A stretch of DNA of 64,000 nucleotides from Prunus persica (taxonomy: Eukaryota; Streptophyta; Magnoliopsida; Rosales; Rosaceae): contig NC_034009.1 in the NCBI RefSeq assembly GCF_000346465.2, forward strand, positions 38,680,844-38,744,843, read 5' to 3'. Of this stretch, positions 12,397-25,900 are shown piece after piece. Position 1 is the first letter of the stretch; each line of letters begins with the position of its first letter. Both the position numbers and the translations under genes were made by a program. The notes under the pieces were generated by a model. That model ran no database searches, was not told where the DNA came from, and was given only the letters and a program-made list of their open reading frames with translations.

Positions 12397-14841
12397 TCAT
12401 TTGGACATTCTCATTTGATGCTTCCGAACATAGTCTCTGGATCTTATGTCAGCCTGCCTCCATATCAGAAGGAAAAATTGGAGCTTTAAGATAATCTCCC
12501 CTTACCACGGAAAATGCCAACATCGCTAAATGGCCAACAAAAGATTGTAGCAAACAGACAGATAACACAGCAGGCCCTCCCTAGAATGCCTGTAACTTCA
12601 CTATATAGAAAATATTCATTTCACATCTAATAACTAACCGAAGAACTTATTAGAGATTAGAGACACAGGGCATCTAAGCATCGAGAGAAGGCCATTATAT
12701 CCCTACTTAGTTTATACGCTCAAGTTCAATTAACAGTCCAAAATATTAGTGGGGAGTGGCCATAATGAATATGAAGCCACTCAGAGCACTCGAACAGTTC
12801 AAGTTTTCACCTGCCGAATAGGCTCCGGGACACGAAATTTGCAAGTCATTTTTACAATCCTGATGGCAGTATCAAGTGCTATACGGTGACCAACTGAGAT
12901 AAATATAGGCTTCAATGAGCCACCAGTAGATCTCACTGCCTGGAAAACAGAAACATAATGGAGACATGGAATCAATTGAAACAGATAACACAAGACAAAG
13001 TGCAAAAGAACTTCCAGCAAAGGGCACAATTACATGTTTATTACCCACTTTTTAATCAGAGTATATATCCATATTGTTTGGATAAACTAAAAAGTGCTGC
13101 AAAATGATCTTTAACTTCCTTATATTATTGCATGCCAGCCTCTGAAGATTCCCATCACAGTTTAAATACCACACCACATTGTTAAAAGATTTAAACAGTT
13201 TTGAGAGGAGAAATGAAGCTCATAAGATGTGTACCACTCCCCATATACGCCCAGAGCATCCTTTCAAAGTAACAAAATCTTGAGCGTAGTCTTCCTTGGC
13301 TTTAAGAAGTTGCATCACACCAGATAGTGTTAGGCCATCCACATGGTGAAGCTGAATTGAATATATATCAAGAGAAATTTCTAAAAGTCAGGCAAGCAGG
13401 GACAGCCCAAATCATCAAAGTTGATGGATGTAGTTACTGTCCGTATTTACATTTTTTCCAATCCCAACAGTAGGTAGATTTGCCAGAATGCCAAGGTGAC
13501 AAGCCAAGCCAAAACCTACAAAAGAAACTCTACATTTTAAAAATATTCTCCAGTTGAGTAAGGAAGCTAAATGCTTTTAATCACAACTCAAGCTAAGGAC
13601 AGAACGTATCATCTACGTTATGAAAATGGAACTAACAGGTTCCAAAATGATCTCTTGAGAGTGTAGAAGCTTTCCAATTGTGAAGTGAGCAAAAGATTCA
13701 CTAGACCTAAGAGTGTAACCTACCCATATTTTCAGCAACTCCAGACTTTCAGTCCCATCATAGACCTCAAATTACATTAGCAAATTAACAGGAAAAGGCT
13801 TCATTTACAAAGGGCAAGCATCTATTCTATGGGGATTTCTGTCAAAGGACTTGCCTCGAGGATGAAGTGTTCCATTTCCATCTACCATTAGCAGCTGTTA
13901 TCATTAAAGATAATTATTGTTATTTACTCGAACTCTAAAATAAAGCAGAGTAAAATTACAAAACACACAGAACAGTTTGCAAGTCACCAACTTGCCAGAT
14001 TTGGCATAAGGTTAATATTCTCTAATATATCTAAGGTAAGTTGAGAAAAGTTTATACGTAAATATGAAAAACCAAAATCAAATATTAAAGCTTTCAAGAA
14101 CATAAAATTATTCATGTAGAGAGATGAAGCGCAGTGAAAGGGAACCGAAAACAAATGTAGTAGGAACCAATACAAGTATTAGGATCACCTGAGGATATAA
14201 AGGATTAGCATTGGTTTTCATTTTCTCCAAAAGCTCAAGAAGCACTGGGGCCTACATCAACATAGAACAATCAAATACATCAAACAGTCAAATCACTGGC
14301 ATATCAAATTCAAATCCTTGCCTCTTTCTTATTACTTTTCTCAGCTTCTGTGATCAAAATATTGTTGAAACATGAACATCAAGATAAACCAAAGAAAAAA
14401 GAAATGGACCTCTCTGAAAGCAAGGAAGCCAGGAAGATAAGGGACATGGAGGGTGACAATAGAGAAGTCTTCATAGACAACTTGGAGAGTTTGGAGGTCC
14501 AAAACTACAAGAATCCCACATGCCATTGATGGGTCTTCCTTTGAATAGCTTATATCAACTCCACCCACATACTTCAACACCTCCTCCTCTTTCTCCATTG
14601 ACCTTCCTGTAACAGCTAATCTCCATGTGAAATCATCTTCTGCAATCAACTTTTTCTTCAGAAAATCCTGGGTCCTGAAATTTTCACCGCGATCTTGTCA
14701 AAATTGAATTGAAATGAGAATGTGTGTGTAGAAGTTGTGATGAGCTTATCGTTCTGCTTACTCTATCCAAGTTTTATGGTCTACTGAAGAAGAAGAAGGT
14801 GATGTCTCTATCGAGCCTTGTTCATGGGATTGCTCTTCCAT
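12397..14841 (-). CDS. Endonuclease V
   Basis: Eight minus-strand exons: 14762-14841, 14410-14674, 14189-14251, 13855-13894, 13451-13515, 13235-13351, 12811-12939, 12397-12453. They join in phase to 271 aa (start MEEQSHEQGS, end RMSK). Endonuclease V cleaves the second phosphodiester bond 3' of deoxyinosine or inosine in DNA or RNA. Metal-binding carboxylates are all visible: Asp67 in VGGVDISY, Glu115 in FRE at the end of exon 2, and Asp141 in VDGNG followed by LHPR. The conserved GFGLACHLG, GIGKN and SVGHR blocks follow. Exon 4 has only 40 bp and ends in a GC donor (GAG followed by GCAAGT) rather than GT. The start is the first in-frame ATG, reached only through the 80-bp first exon. The length is close to that of plant orthologues as I know them (At4g31150 position). 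Acts in nucleus/nucleolus or cytosol; location is not evident from sequence. Confidence 0.93.
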
Positions 14842-15377
14842 GTGAGTATTACGGATTTGCAGTGCACACAACCTTGCTGTGGCGTTTATGGCTCTCTGGA
14901 GCTCCACCGATCACGGGCAAGATGGAACCTTTGGACTGAGATGTGGCCTTCATTATCCAAAAGGTTTCATGATATACTAAAATTTAGCCCACTTTGTTTT
15001 TTGGGGACAAATTTGAGCCCACTTAGAGATCACAAGTTTTAGTTTTTGGGCCTGGACCCTTTCTTCTATTATATTCTAGGCGTAACTGTCAAAATAGAAC
15101 AAGTTTTTACGTCATCCGTCAATTTAATTCAATATGATCAATTTGACCAATTTAGTTCATGTGTTTTGTATCAATTAATTAATCTATGTGTTCACTCTGT
15201 CAAAATTCCATTGAAACTAATTTAAAAAACCTGCAATTTGATTAGGGTATTGATATTTCCACTTCCTTTTGTCCACTTATTCTCTCTCTTAATGGTAACT
15301 AGCCCTTTGAGCATGTGCCAATTGATTTTCTTTTTTCTTTTATTTTTAGAATTAAGAAAAGATAATATGGGTAGTTA
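14842..15377. other. Spacer with no recognised gene
   Basis: Upstream side of the endonuclease V gene. It should contain its promoter, which I could not pinpoint. The region becomes AT-rich towards the Helitron-like copies. Confidence 0.5.
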
Positions 15378-15664
15378 TCTATATATATAAAGCAAAAGGC
15401 AGAGAATGATGAAACATTCAAAATACCAGAAAATGCCCTTGGTTAATGCAACATTAAGAATTGAAATTATTAATTAAATGAGGATAATATGGTAAATTTA
15501 CAATTTTTCGTATTAAAAAAATTAAAATTAAAAAAAAATTTCAGATAATGGGTCCTATTTTTATGGAACACAAATATCCATTATCTTTTTTAATTCTAAA
15601 ATAAATTTAAAATTTTTTTTAAAAAAACCTCTCGCATGCGTGGAAGCGCGTGCAGAAAAGCTAG
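15378..15664 (+). mobile_element. Non-autonomous Helitron-like element, copy C (complete)
   Basis: It starts TCTATATATATAAAGC after a host A and ends CTAG before a host T, with a GC-rich hairpin (CTCGCATGCG ... AGCGCGTGCAG) just upstream of CTAG and no target duplication. These are the diagnostic terminal features of Helitrons. 287 bp, no ORF. Confidence 0.8.
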
Positions 15665-15719
15665 TTAATTATTAAGAAATAAAAATTCAAATTCAAATTG
15701 AGAGGAAAGACACAATTAA

Positions 15720-16005
15720 TCTATATATATAAAGCAAAAGGCAGAGAATGGTGAAACATTCAAAATACCATAAAATACCCTTGGTTAATGCAAACATTAA
15801 TAATTAAAATTATTAATTAAATGAGGATAATATGGTAAATTCACAATTTTTCATATTAAAAAAATTAAAATTAAAAGAAAATTCAGATAATGGATCCTAT
15901 TTTTATGGAACACAACTATCCATTATCTTTTTTAATTCTAAAATAAATTTAAATTTTTTAAAAAAAAGCCTCTCGCAGGCGCAGAAGCGCGTGCAGAGAG
16001 GCTAG
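15720..16005 (+). mobile_element. Non-autonomous Helitron-like element, copy D (complete)
   Basis: TC start after A, CTAG end before T, and the best-preserved 3' hairpin (GCCTCTCGC ... GTGCAGAGAGGC). 286 bp, about 55 bp downstream of copy C in the same orientation, and close to it in sequence throughout. Confidence 0.82.
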
Positions 16006-16191
16006 TGTTCTATAAAAGCAGAACTTATTATATGATTTTGTTTTTAATTTTAATTTTTTTAAATAAAAGGTGAAATTACCATATTATCCTTATTTAATTA
16101 ATAATTTTAATTCTTCATGTTTGAATTAACTAAAAGCATTTGTTGATATTTTGAATGTTTCACCATTCTCTATCTTCTGTTTTATATATAT
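16006..16191 (-). mobile_element. Helitron-like element, copy E (truncated, inverted)
   Basis: It begins immediately after the CTAG of copy D and matches copies A and B in the same (minus) orientation, from the TTCCATAAAA block to the TATATA end, but lacks the 3' hairpin end. Copies D and E therefore face opposite ways. Confidence 0.65.
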
Positions 16192-16201
16192 ATATAATAG
16201 A

Positions 16202-16363
16202 CAGTCCCGATCTCTTGGACTATAGGAGTCCAAGAGATTTGTGGTCACTCACCGTTGGATGTAAATTCAACGGTTCACTCACTCTTGCACTTTTTTAAAG
16301 AAACTTTTTTGAACCGTTGGATGTTACATTCAACGGTGGGTGTAGTCCAAGAAATCGAGACTG
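16202..16363. mobile_element. 162-bp MITE with 10-bp target duplication
   Basis: The terminal inverted repeats are CAGTCCCGATCTCTTGGACT and its near-perfect reverse complement at the right end (AGTCCAAGAAATCGAGACTG). Inner inverted CCGTTGGATGT words make the whole element foldable. ATATAATAGA flanks both sides (16192-16201 and 16364-16373), a perfect 10-bp duplication. No coding capacity. Duplication length suggests Mutator type. Confidence 0.8.
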
Positions 16364-16696
16364 ATATAATAGATTACAAAAGTATTAAAAAATAAAAGAG
16401 AGTGTATATGGACAAAAAAAAAAGTGAGAAATTGATAATATTCAAATTTGTAAAGTGTTGTGGAAAATTTTTGGTCAGTTAAAACATGTCGTAAGTGATG
16501 TGGTAAATTTTGTTTTCTGCTAAAAATAATAGTAAAAGAAAAAAAATGCTCCTATAAAAATAAAGCAATCACAAAAGGGGTCAGATAACGCCCGGTTCAA
16601 GTGAACGCCGGTAGGGTAGGGTTCCAAATTACCGGGTCGGGTTGTTCCGGAACTTTCCGATTCGACCTTTCTTTTTCGCACTCTTTTCTCCTCCAC

Positions 16697-16704
16697 TATA
16701 AAAT
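16697..16704 (+). promoter_or_regulatory. Probable TATA box of DCAF1
   Basis: TATAAAAT lies about 250 bp upstream of the DCAF1 ATG, giving a predicted start near 16730 and a leader of about 220 bp that is pyrimidine-rich. Position is plausible; no experimental support is visible. Confidence 0.45.
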
Positions 16705-16949
16705 CGAACGCACACTGCGCAAGAACAACTTTTGTTCCTCTTTCAATTTTTTTTTGTTTCCTCTCCATCTCTTTCGCTCTGCAAACTCCAAAAACCTATA
16801 AAATTATAAATAACACAAACCCTGAAAATCCAATTCAAAAACATTAACGTACATAAAACACACAAACACAGAAATATTCAATTTCAATTGTTAATCCATT
16901 CGCGACTCTCTCTCTATACCAATTCATCTGTCTCTGTATTCGATAGCAT

Positions 16950-19900
16950 ATGGAGGCGGCCATGGATGAGCAGCAAACCTTAGGGCAAGGGCAAGCCCAG
17001 CCACCAGCGCCACCTCCACCGCCTCCGCCAGCGCCCGAATCCCAATCTCAAGGAGGCGAGGACGAAGACGACGATGAAGAAGAGGAGGTTAAGAATGAAG
17101 ACGACGAATTGGTTGCCAAGGCCCAGAAGCTTATGGACAAGATCACTTCCGCGCCGGATAACCCTAATCCTACTGTTCTTCACGCACTTGCCTCCCTTCT
17201 TGAAACTCAAGAGTCTCGGTTCGAACCGTTTCTTCTTTTGAACTTTTGCTTTTGAAGCTTTTTTATGTAAATTGATGCGAATTTATTCAAGAATTGAGTC
17301 TGAGATGCCACTCAGTGCGAGTTATTGTTGTAATGCTGTGCTTTGTGTTTTCATCATTTGCATTTTCTTCTTTTTTGTCTTTTCCTTTCAATATTGAGTT
17401 ATTTTAAATAAAAAAAAATTGTGACTCGATTAATGACGATAAACTTACAAATTAAGAGGTTTTAGATTAATGATTTCAAAGGTATTGTGTGTGAATTTTA
17501 TGGCTTTGTTGGCAATTGTATAATTATATATTTGCTTATTGTGTTGAAATCGGTGATAATGTGAATTTTTGGAATGCTCTTGGTGACTGTCATTTACACA
17601 GTCGACGTTTCATTTCCTTGTAAGCAATACTTCTTCCTCTTTACTTAGTAATGCATGGCTTTCTGGTGGTATGATATTCTGGTAGGATTGGGTATCGATA
17701 CTTGATGTGTAATCTTGATAGGTCATGTAGGGCAGAAGATCACAGAAAATGTAAATTTAGTTTGAAGACTTTGTTTGGACTTTGAGTTGCTGTAGTCAAA
17801 GGTAGGGTTTAAGGACGACATGGAATGTCATTGTAGTTATATCATGAGGTTAGGATTTTTCAATGGCCAAGGCGATGGATGTGTTCAAGCAACTGTCTTA
17901 GGATGCCGAGTCGATGATTTTAAAATTTTTCTGGTGTACGGGAATTATTGTTCTTAGCATAGGAAAGACAGTTAGCAGTCAGTTCACTAGATGTATTAAC
18001 TGTTGACTTTGGAAGTAACTTCGGGGTGTGCTTGAGTGGTTAGATATGGATTTTGTCTGAATGGCGGCTACTTCTAATAGCTAGGTAATAATACTTCAGA
18101 ATCTGAAGTTCTAATATCTTTTTTGGTGGGCATTATGATTGTTCTTGTTTATTTAGAATGCTTTGTCTGGTTATATATGTACTGTAAGTTGACTTTTCAC
18201 TGTTTGTTTCGTTGCACAAGTCTGTGATCTTATATTTATACATTATATGTGGCTGATTATTTATTTACATTGTTAAACTTTGTTCTGGTAAATAAACTCT
18301 GAACCTTACCTAAAGAAGAAAAAACCATCTTTTAATGCAGATACATGGAAGAGAATGGTCATTCATCCAGCAATGCTCGTGCTTCACATAACATCGGACG
18401 GCTAGGGAACTTAGTCCGGGTAACTGGTTTTGGCGTGTGGTTACCTTTTGTAATTTTTATGTATTTATTTTTGGGATGGTTGCTAAAATGTATTCATATA
18501 CGTGGATTATATCTTGTTTGCAGGGACCAAGCTTTTGTTCTAATTTTTTTTCTCTTTTTGCCAGGAACATGATGATTTCTTTGAATTAATATCTTCAAAG
18601 TATCTGTCGGAAACAAGATACTCTGTTGCCGTCCAGGCAGCTGCTGGAAGGCTGCTTTTAAGCTGTTCACTAACCTGGATTGTAAGATTGTTGTTTTTCT
18701 GATACCATTGAGTTTCATTTATTTTATTTGTTCCGTAATGAAGATGATTATTATGGCTTATTATCAATCTGACAAGCGTGAATGTGATACAGTATCCTCA
18801 TGTTTTTGAAGAAGCTGTTTTGGAGAAAATAAAAGATTGGGTGATGGATGAGACTTCCAGCTCATCTGTTGAATACCAGAATTGGAAGCATGATTTGGGG
18901 GGCAAGGAGGTCTCAGATTTTGAAATGCTGAAGACCTATGCTACAGGACTTCTTGCTGTATGTTTGGCTGGGTATGCTCCTTCTTTGTATCTTTATTTTC
19001 CCTTCCTCATTTTATTCTTATTGACTAGTTTGGTTCACATATCTTAATTTTTATTGAAAATAGTGGTGGTCAAGTAGTGGAAGATGTGTTGACGTCTGGA
19101 TTGTCTGCCAAACTTATGCGTTATCTTCGTGTGCGTGTTTTGGGGGAGTCAAGTATTACTCAAAAGGATTCTAATCATTTAACAGAGAGCAAAAATACCT
19201 TGAATACTGTTTGTGTAAGAGGTAGAGATGAAGGTCGGGGTAGGGTTCGGCAGGTTCTGGAAACAACTCATTTTGATGATCCAAGGATAACAGATGAGAG
19301 ATGTTTAGATGACCAGAATGTTGATGGGGGAGAACCACCTGATGGATTGGCTGAGGGGGTTGAGATCTATGATGCAGATGGAAAGATGAAATTTGGAGAT
19401 TTTGATGAAAATGTGAGAGACGACTCCTCAAGGCGCAGACCCAACCGTGGATGGACAAGATCTAGAGGGAAGGGAAGGGCAAATGAAGGTGCTGTAGAGA
19501 ATGAACAGCTCTTGACCTCTCCAGGATCTGGTAGTAGGTTGGGGCAGGGACGGAGCTTTAGAGACAGGGCTGCATTGAAAAATTCCGATGTGAAAAAAAT
19601 ACCAGATTCTAGGAAGTGTTTGGACAGGAATACAGATGTTCTCTATCTGGAAAGGGAGGATAACGATGACTGCTTCCAGGACTGCAGAGTTGGATGTAAA
19701 GATATCTCTGACTTAGTAAAGAAAGCAGTTAGATCTGCAGAAGCTGAAGCCAGAGCAGCTAATGCACCTGCAGAAGCCATCAAAGCTGCTGGTGATGCTG
19801 CTGCTGAAGTTGTCAAAACTGCAGCTTTGGAGGTACAAAAGCTGTTATTCTCACTCTCTGTAATGGTTTTTGTTTAGTTTTCACTTCTCAGTTGTTTGCC

Positions 19901-22900
19901 GCTTAATTATGCAGGAATTCAAAATGACAAATAATGAAGAAGCTGCAGTTTTGGCTGCTTCAAGAGCAGCATCTACTGTCATTGATGCTGCCAATTCAGT
20001 TGAAGTTTCAAGGTAGGTATTTCATTTTTTTAAATGCAAAGAAGAGGTATATAGTACAGATACTTGATGAATCACATGCTGTGTTATCAACTTTTTTTTA
20101 TGGCTGTACTGCCTTAGAATAATACTTCTTTACTGCGGGTTATAATTCTTCCTATGGATTGGTGGCAGGAGCTCGAGTAGCATCAATGCTGAATCAATGA
20201 CATCAAGCAGCACAGAACCAGAAATCCATGAAGATGCTGAAGAATACTTCATTCTTGATGCCGAGTCCCTTGCACAGTTGAGAGAAAAATACTGTATTCA
20301 GTGTCTTGAGACTCTTGGAGAATATGTCGAAGTTCTTGGACCTGTACTGCATGAAAAGGGGGTAGACGTATGTCTTGCATTATTGCAACGAAATTCTAGA
20401 CATAAAGAGGCATCAAAGGTTGCAATGCTCTTGCCTGATATAATGAAGCTCATTTGTGCTTTGGCTGCTCATCGGAAATTTGCTGCCTTGTTTGTGGATA
20501 GGGGTGGCATGCAGAAACTGCTTACTGTCCCTAGGGTTGCTCAAACCTTCTTTGGCCTTTCTTCTTGCTTATTTACTATTGGTTCTCTCCAGGTAATCAC
20601 ACGTGGTGTGAAGTTGAGCTGTTAGAGACTAATTTCCCATTTACTTGTATCATGATAATAATATCCATCTAGTCTTCATCTTTTGTGATGACCAATTAAT
20701 CTTTTTTCAGGGAATTATGGAGCGTGTTTGTGCTCTTCCTTCAGATGTGGTCAACCAGGTGGTTAAGTTAGCTCTTCAACTTCTTGATTGCTCACAGGAT
20801 CAAGCCAGGAAAAATGCAGCCTTATTTTTTGCTGCTGCATTTGTTTTCCGGGCAGTTCTTGATGCTTTTGATACTCAGGAAGGCTTACATAAATTACTGG
20901 GCCTTTTAAATGATGCTGCATCGGTCAGATCTGGAGTAAATTCTGGGGCATTAGGACTCACTGGTTCAGGATCACTTCGAAATGAAAGGTCACCTGCAGA
21001 GGTACTGACTTCATCGGAGAAACAGATAGCTTACCACACTTGTGTTGCTTTGCGGCAATACTTCAGAGCCCATCTTCTGTTGCTCGTGGATTCTATTCGT
21101 CCAATTAAAAACAATCGAAGTGCGGCTCGGAATCTTCCAAGTGTAAGGGCTGCTTACAAGCCACTTGACATCAGCAATGAAGCTTTGGATGCAGTATTTC
21201 TGCAGTTACAGAAGGACCGGAAGTTGGGTCCTGCATTTGTGAGAACTCGTTGGCCTGCAGTCGATGAGTTCTTGCGTTTTAATGGACATATTACTATGTT
21301 GGAGTTATGCCAGGTATAATATATTACATTAAAGTTCTTTCTCTCTGTGTGTGAAATTATTCAGGCCAATGTTATACTGTATTCCTATACCCTTGCCACA
21401 TGAACTTTCAATATGCTCACTCACTTTTCACTTTCTGCCTTCTCTGGATATGCTGAATTTTGATTTCCGCAGGCTCCGCCAGTTGAGCGTTATTTACATG
21501 ATTTACTTCAATATGCATTGGGTGTTCTGCATATTGTTACGTTGGTCCCTAGCAGCCGCAAGATGATCGTGAATTCTACATTAAGCAATAATCGTGTTGG
21601 TATAGCAGTCATTTTGGATGCAGCAAGTGTTGGTGGTAGTTATGTGGACCCTGAGGTAAAGACTTTGTTTATAACTGGATGTCCATCTTGCTTTGCCTTT
21701 ATCATTGGATTTATTCTAATTATCTATTTGTGTTTTTCCAGATCATTCAGCCTGCACTAAATGTGTTGGTCAATCTTGTCTGTCCTCCACCTTCAATCAG
21801 TAATAAACCGCCTTTGCATGCTCAAGGTCAGCAGTCTGTTTCTGCCCAAACCTCAAATGGTCCTGCTACAGAGACTAGAGATAGAAACACAGAACGTAAT
21901 ATCTCAGATGTAGTAGATCGAGGTAGTGCAGCAGCACCTGGTACACAGTCCAACAGTAGCAATTCACAAGCACCTGCTGCCACAGCAACATCAGGATTGG
22001 TGGGGGATCGCCGAATATCTTTAGGACCTGCTGCAGGTGGTGCCGGCCTGGCTGCACAATTAGAGCAAGGCTATCGCCAAGCAAGGGAGGCTGTTCGCGC
22101 CAACAACGGTATAAAGGTTCTCCTGCATCTCCTCCAACCACGCATATATTCACCTCCTGCGGCACTTGACTGTCTCCGTGCACTTGCTTGTCGAGTCCTC
22201 CTTGGTTTAGCCAGAGATGATACTATTGCCCATATATTGACAAAGCTCCAGGTACATGACAGCTTTACAGAATCAAAATTTTATTTTATATTTTCTTCCC
22301 TTGGGATGTGGTTGACCCCTATCTTTTCTGCTTCGGCTCATTCGGTTTAAATGATGTTGCAAAACATCAGACTTTTTTTAAAAAGAAATAAAGTACAGGG
22401 AAATTAGGGCATGGTCAGTTATTTTACACCAGGGATTCCTGTTTTTAATAAGTCGCCTCTGTTAGTGGGCCTTAAGGAAATGTACTTCCACATCCAAAAT
22501 GGGGGGCAAGAGAATGTGAGACTAAAAATTTCCTTTAGGAGATGAGTACAGTTTCATCCAGAACTTTAAATATTCTGGAGAAAGAAATACTTTCAAAGTA
22601 AACGTTTTAAGGCATTCTGGAATTCAGTATTCCTACAGAAGCTACATTCAAATCTCTTTGTTAACAGACGAGAGGGTTTAGCATCAGTTGCAGAGAAGAC
22701 TGAGAAGTGTTACGCTGTCTTCTTTTATTATATGCTGCTCCGCTAGTTCAAGTTGAAGGTTTAGTTGGCCCTTTGCCTCAGACATAACTTTGTCGCTGGC
22801 TAATTTTTCTACATTCAACTTTTGATTTTGTTTCAAACATAGTTTACTGCCTTTTATTGTTATTCTTCACTGTTTCCATCAAGTTCTAAGTCATTAAATT

Positions 22901-25900
22901 CTTAATCATGGTTTTTTTTTTTGTGTCATTGTCTAAAGATAGGACCTTATGTTATATTAGTCAATCTTTTCCTGCTACTGAGTGCAACATGATGTTCTAG
23001 GTTGGAAAGAAACTTTCAGAACTAATTCGAGATTCAGGGAGCCAGACAAATGCAACTGAGCAAGGCAGGTGGCAAGCTGAACTTTCACAGGCAGCAATTG
23101 AGCTCATTGCGGTAAGCATTTGTTTACAATTAGAAGTTTCTTAGAAATAATGTTTATTTAACAGAATCAGTTTTATTAATGAGATAGGGTTATTCCATAG
23201 CCTTTTGCCCGCACCCTTTTCCCTTTCCCTCAACCTGCTTTGTACTTCATGGTCAAAACTCATGCGATATTATTTTTGTTGTAGATTGTGACAAATTCTG
23301 GACGAGCTAGTACATTGGCAGCCACTGATGCTGCTATGCCAACTTTGAGGCGCATAGAAAGGGCAGCTATAGCTGCTGCCACTCCTATTACTTACCATTC
23401 CAGGTATTGAGTGATTCCGCGTATAGTGCCAGTATTTGTTGAAATTTGTTGCTTTTGATTCTTCTGTTGACTTTTTTCCCTCTTTATGTGTACTTGAAAT
23501 GTCAGGGAACTATTGCTCTTGATACACGAACACCTTCAGGCATCTGGTTTGGCCGCAACAGCTGCTTCACTGCTAAAAGAGGCTCAGTTGATGCCTTTGC
23601 CCTCCTTGGCTGCCCCCTCATCTCTTGTTCATCAGGCCACACAGGAAGCTCCCTCTGTACAACTTCAGTGGCCCTCTGGTCGCACACCTAGTGGATTTCT
23701 GACAAACAAATCAAAGATTACTGCAAGGGATGAGGAACCAAGTGTGAAATTTGATTCTGCTTTCTCGTATTCAAAGAAAAAACCTTTAGTTTTCTCTCCT
23801 AATTTTGCTCTACAGTCGAGGAATCAATCTCAGTCCCATGATTCTCACTGGGCATCAGCCAGGAAAGTCTTTGGTGCTTCAAAACAGTTTTCTGCAACTG
23901 CAAATGCATCAGAAACTCCATCAGCATCCCTGCCAAAACCTACTTTTGATACAGAGTCCCCATGCAAGACACCCATCGTCTTGCCAATGAAACGGAAATT
24001 ATCTGAGTTAAAGGATCCTGGGTGTTTGCTATCATCAGGGAAACGTATTCACACTGGTGACCAAGGGCTTCGATCTCCAGTTGGTCCTACACCCACTACC
24101 ATGCGGAAGACCAGCCTACTAACTGATGCTGGTGGATTCTCTACACCAACTGCTAACTTAAGAGATCAATATGGTCGATCAACACCAGCTTGTTTTCCAT
24201 TAGAGTATCCTGATGATAACCAGTATGGTAATTCTAGCATGGGCCTGACAACACCATCCTCCCAATTTGGGCTGCAGAGTGACCCTCAGCCAAGCAATGC
24301 AGAGCGATTAACTCTAGACTCTGTGGTTGTTCAGTATTTGAAGCACCAGCACCGGCAATGTCCCGCCCCTATAACCACTCTTCCACCACTCTCTCTTTTA
24401 CACCCACATGTTTGCCCTGAACCAAGACGAAGCCTTGATGCCCCATCGAATGTTACAGCCCGGCTTGGTACTCGCGAGTTCAAAAGCATGTATGGTGGGG
24501 TCCACGGAAATCGCAGGGATCGTCAGTTTGTTTACAGTAGATTCCGACCATGGCGAACTTGTCGGGATGATTCTGGTGCCCCTTTGACATGCATCTCTTT
24601 TCTTAGTGATTCCGCTCATATTGCAGTAGGCGGCCATGGTGGTGAGCTCAAAATTTTTGACTCCAATAGCAGCAATGTACTGGAGAGTTGCGCAAGCCAC
24701 CAGTCTCCTATAACGCTTGTTCAGTCACATCTTTCCGGTGAGACCCAGCTGGTGCTTTCTTCAAGCTCCCAGGATGTGAGGTTGTGGGAAGCATCTTCAG
24801 TCTCTTCTGGGCCCATGCATTCCTATGAAGGGTGTAAAGCTGCAAGATTTAGCAATTTTGGGGATATTTTTGCAGCTCTTCCATCAGAGCTGGCCCGGCG
24901 AGAGATTCTCCTGTATGACATCCAAACTAGCCAGTTGGAATCGAAACTGTCAGATACATCTGCTAGCTCTACAGGTCGGGGACATTCTTATTCTCATATA
25001 CACTTCAACCCTTCAGACACAATGCTGCTTTGGAATGGGGTCCTATGGGACAGACGGGTTCCTATCCCTGTTCATCGTTTTGATCAGTTTACAGATTATG
25101 GGGGCGGTGGCTTCCATCCTGCTGGGAATGAGGTATGTAGAAAGAAACCTTGCGTCTACCACAGTAGGCTAATTCTTATTTCCAAAGCAGTCATCTGCAT
25201 TCTGCCTCGAAAGCTTTGTATTCTCCTCCTTTTTTGGTCATTTCTAATCCTTGTCTTTTCAATAGGTGATTATAAACTCTGAGGTCTGGGATCTCCGGAA
25301 ATTCAGACTCCTTCGGAGTGTACCTTCATTAGACCAAACAACAATAACTTTCAATGCACGCGGCGATGTAATTTATGCAATCCTCCGGCGAAATCTGGAG
25401 GATGTAATGTCAGCGGTTCACACCCGACGTGTAAAGCATCCCCTCTTTGCTGCATTCCGCACGGTGGATGCAGTTAACTACTCTGACATTGCCACTATTC
25501 CAGTTGATCGTTGTGTCCTTGACTTTGCAACAGAGCCAACTGATTCCTTTGTTGGGTTGATCACAATGGATGACCAAGATGATATGTTAGCTTCTGCTAG
25601 GGTTTATGAAATTGGTCGCCGGAGGCCGACTGATGATGATTCTGATCCTGATGATGCTGAGAGTGAAGAAGATGAAGATGACGAGGATGAGGATGATGAC
25701 GATGATGTGGACCCTATACTGGGCCCAGATCTTGATGGGGATTCTGACAGTGATGTTGATGATATGAGCAATGATGAGGATGACAGCGTGAGTGACCTCG
25801 ACGATGATGACGAGGATGCAGATTTTATTATGGATGACTTTGAGGGAGGAGGTGGAATACTGGAGATTGTGACAGATGGCGAGGAGGACGACGACGACGA

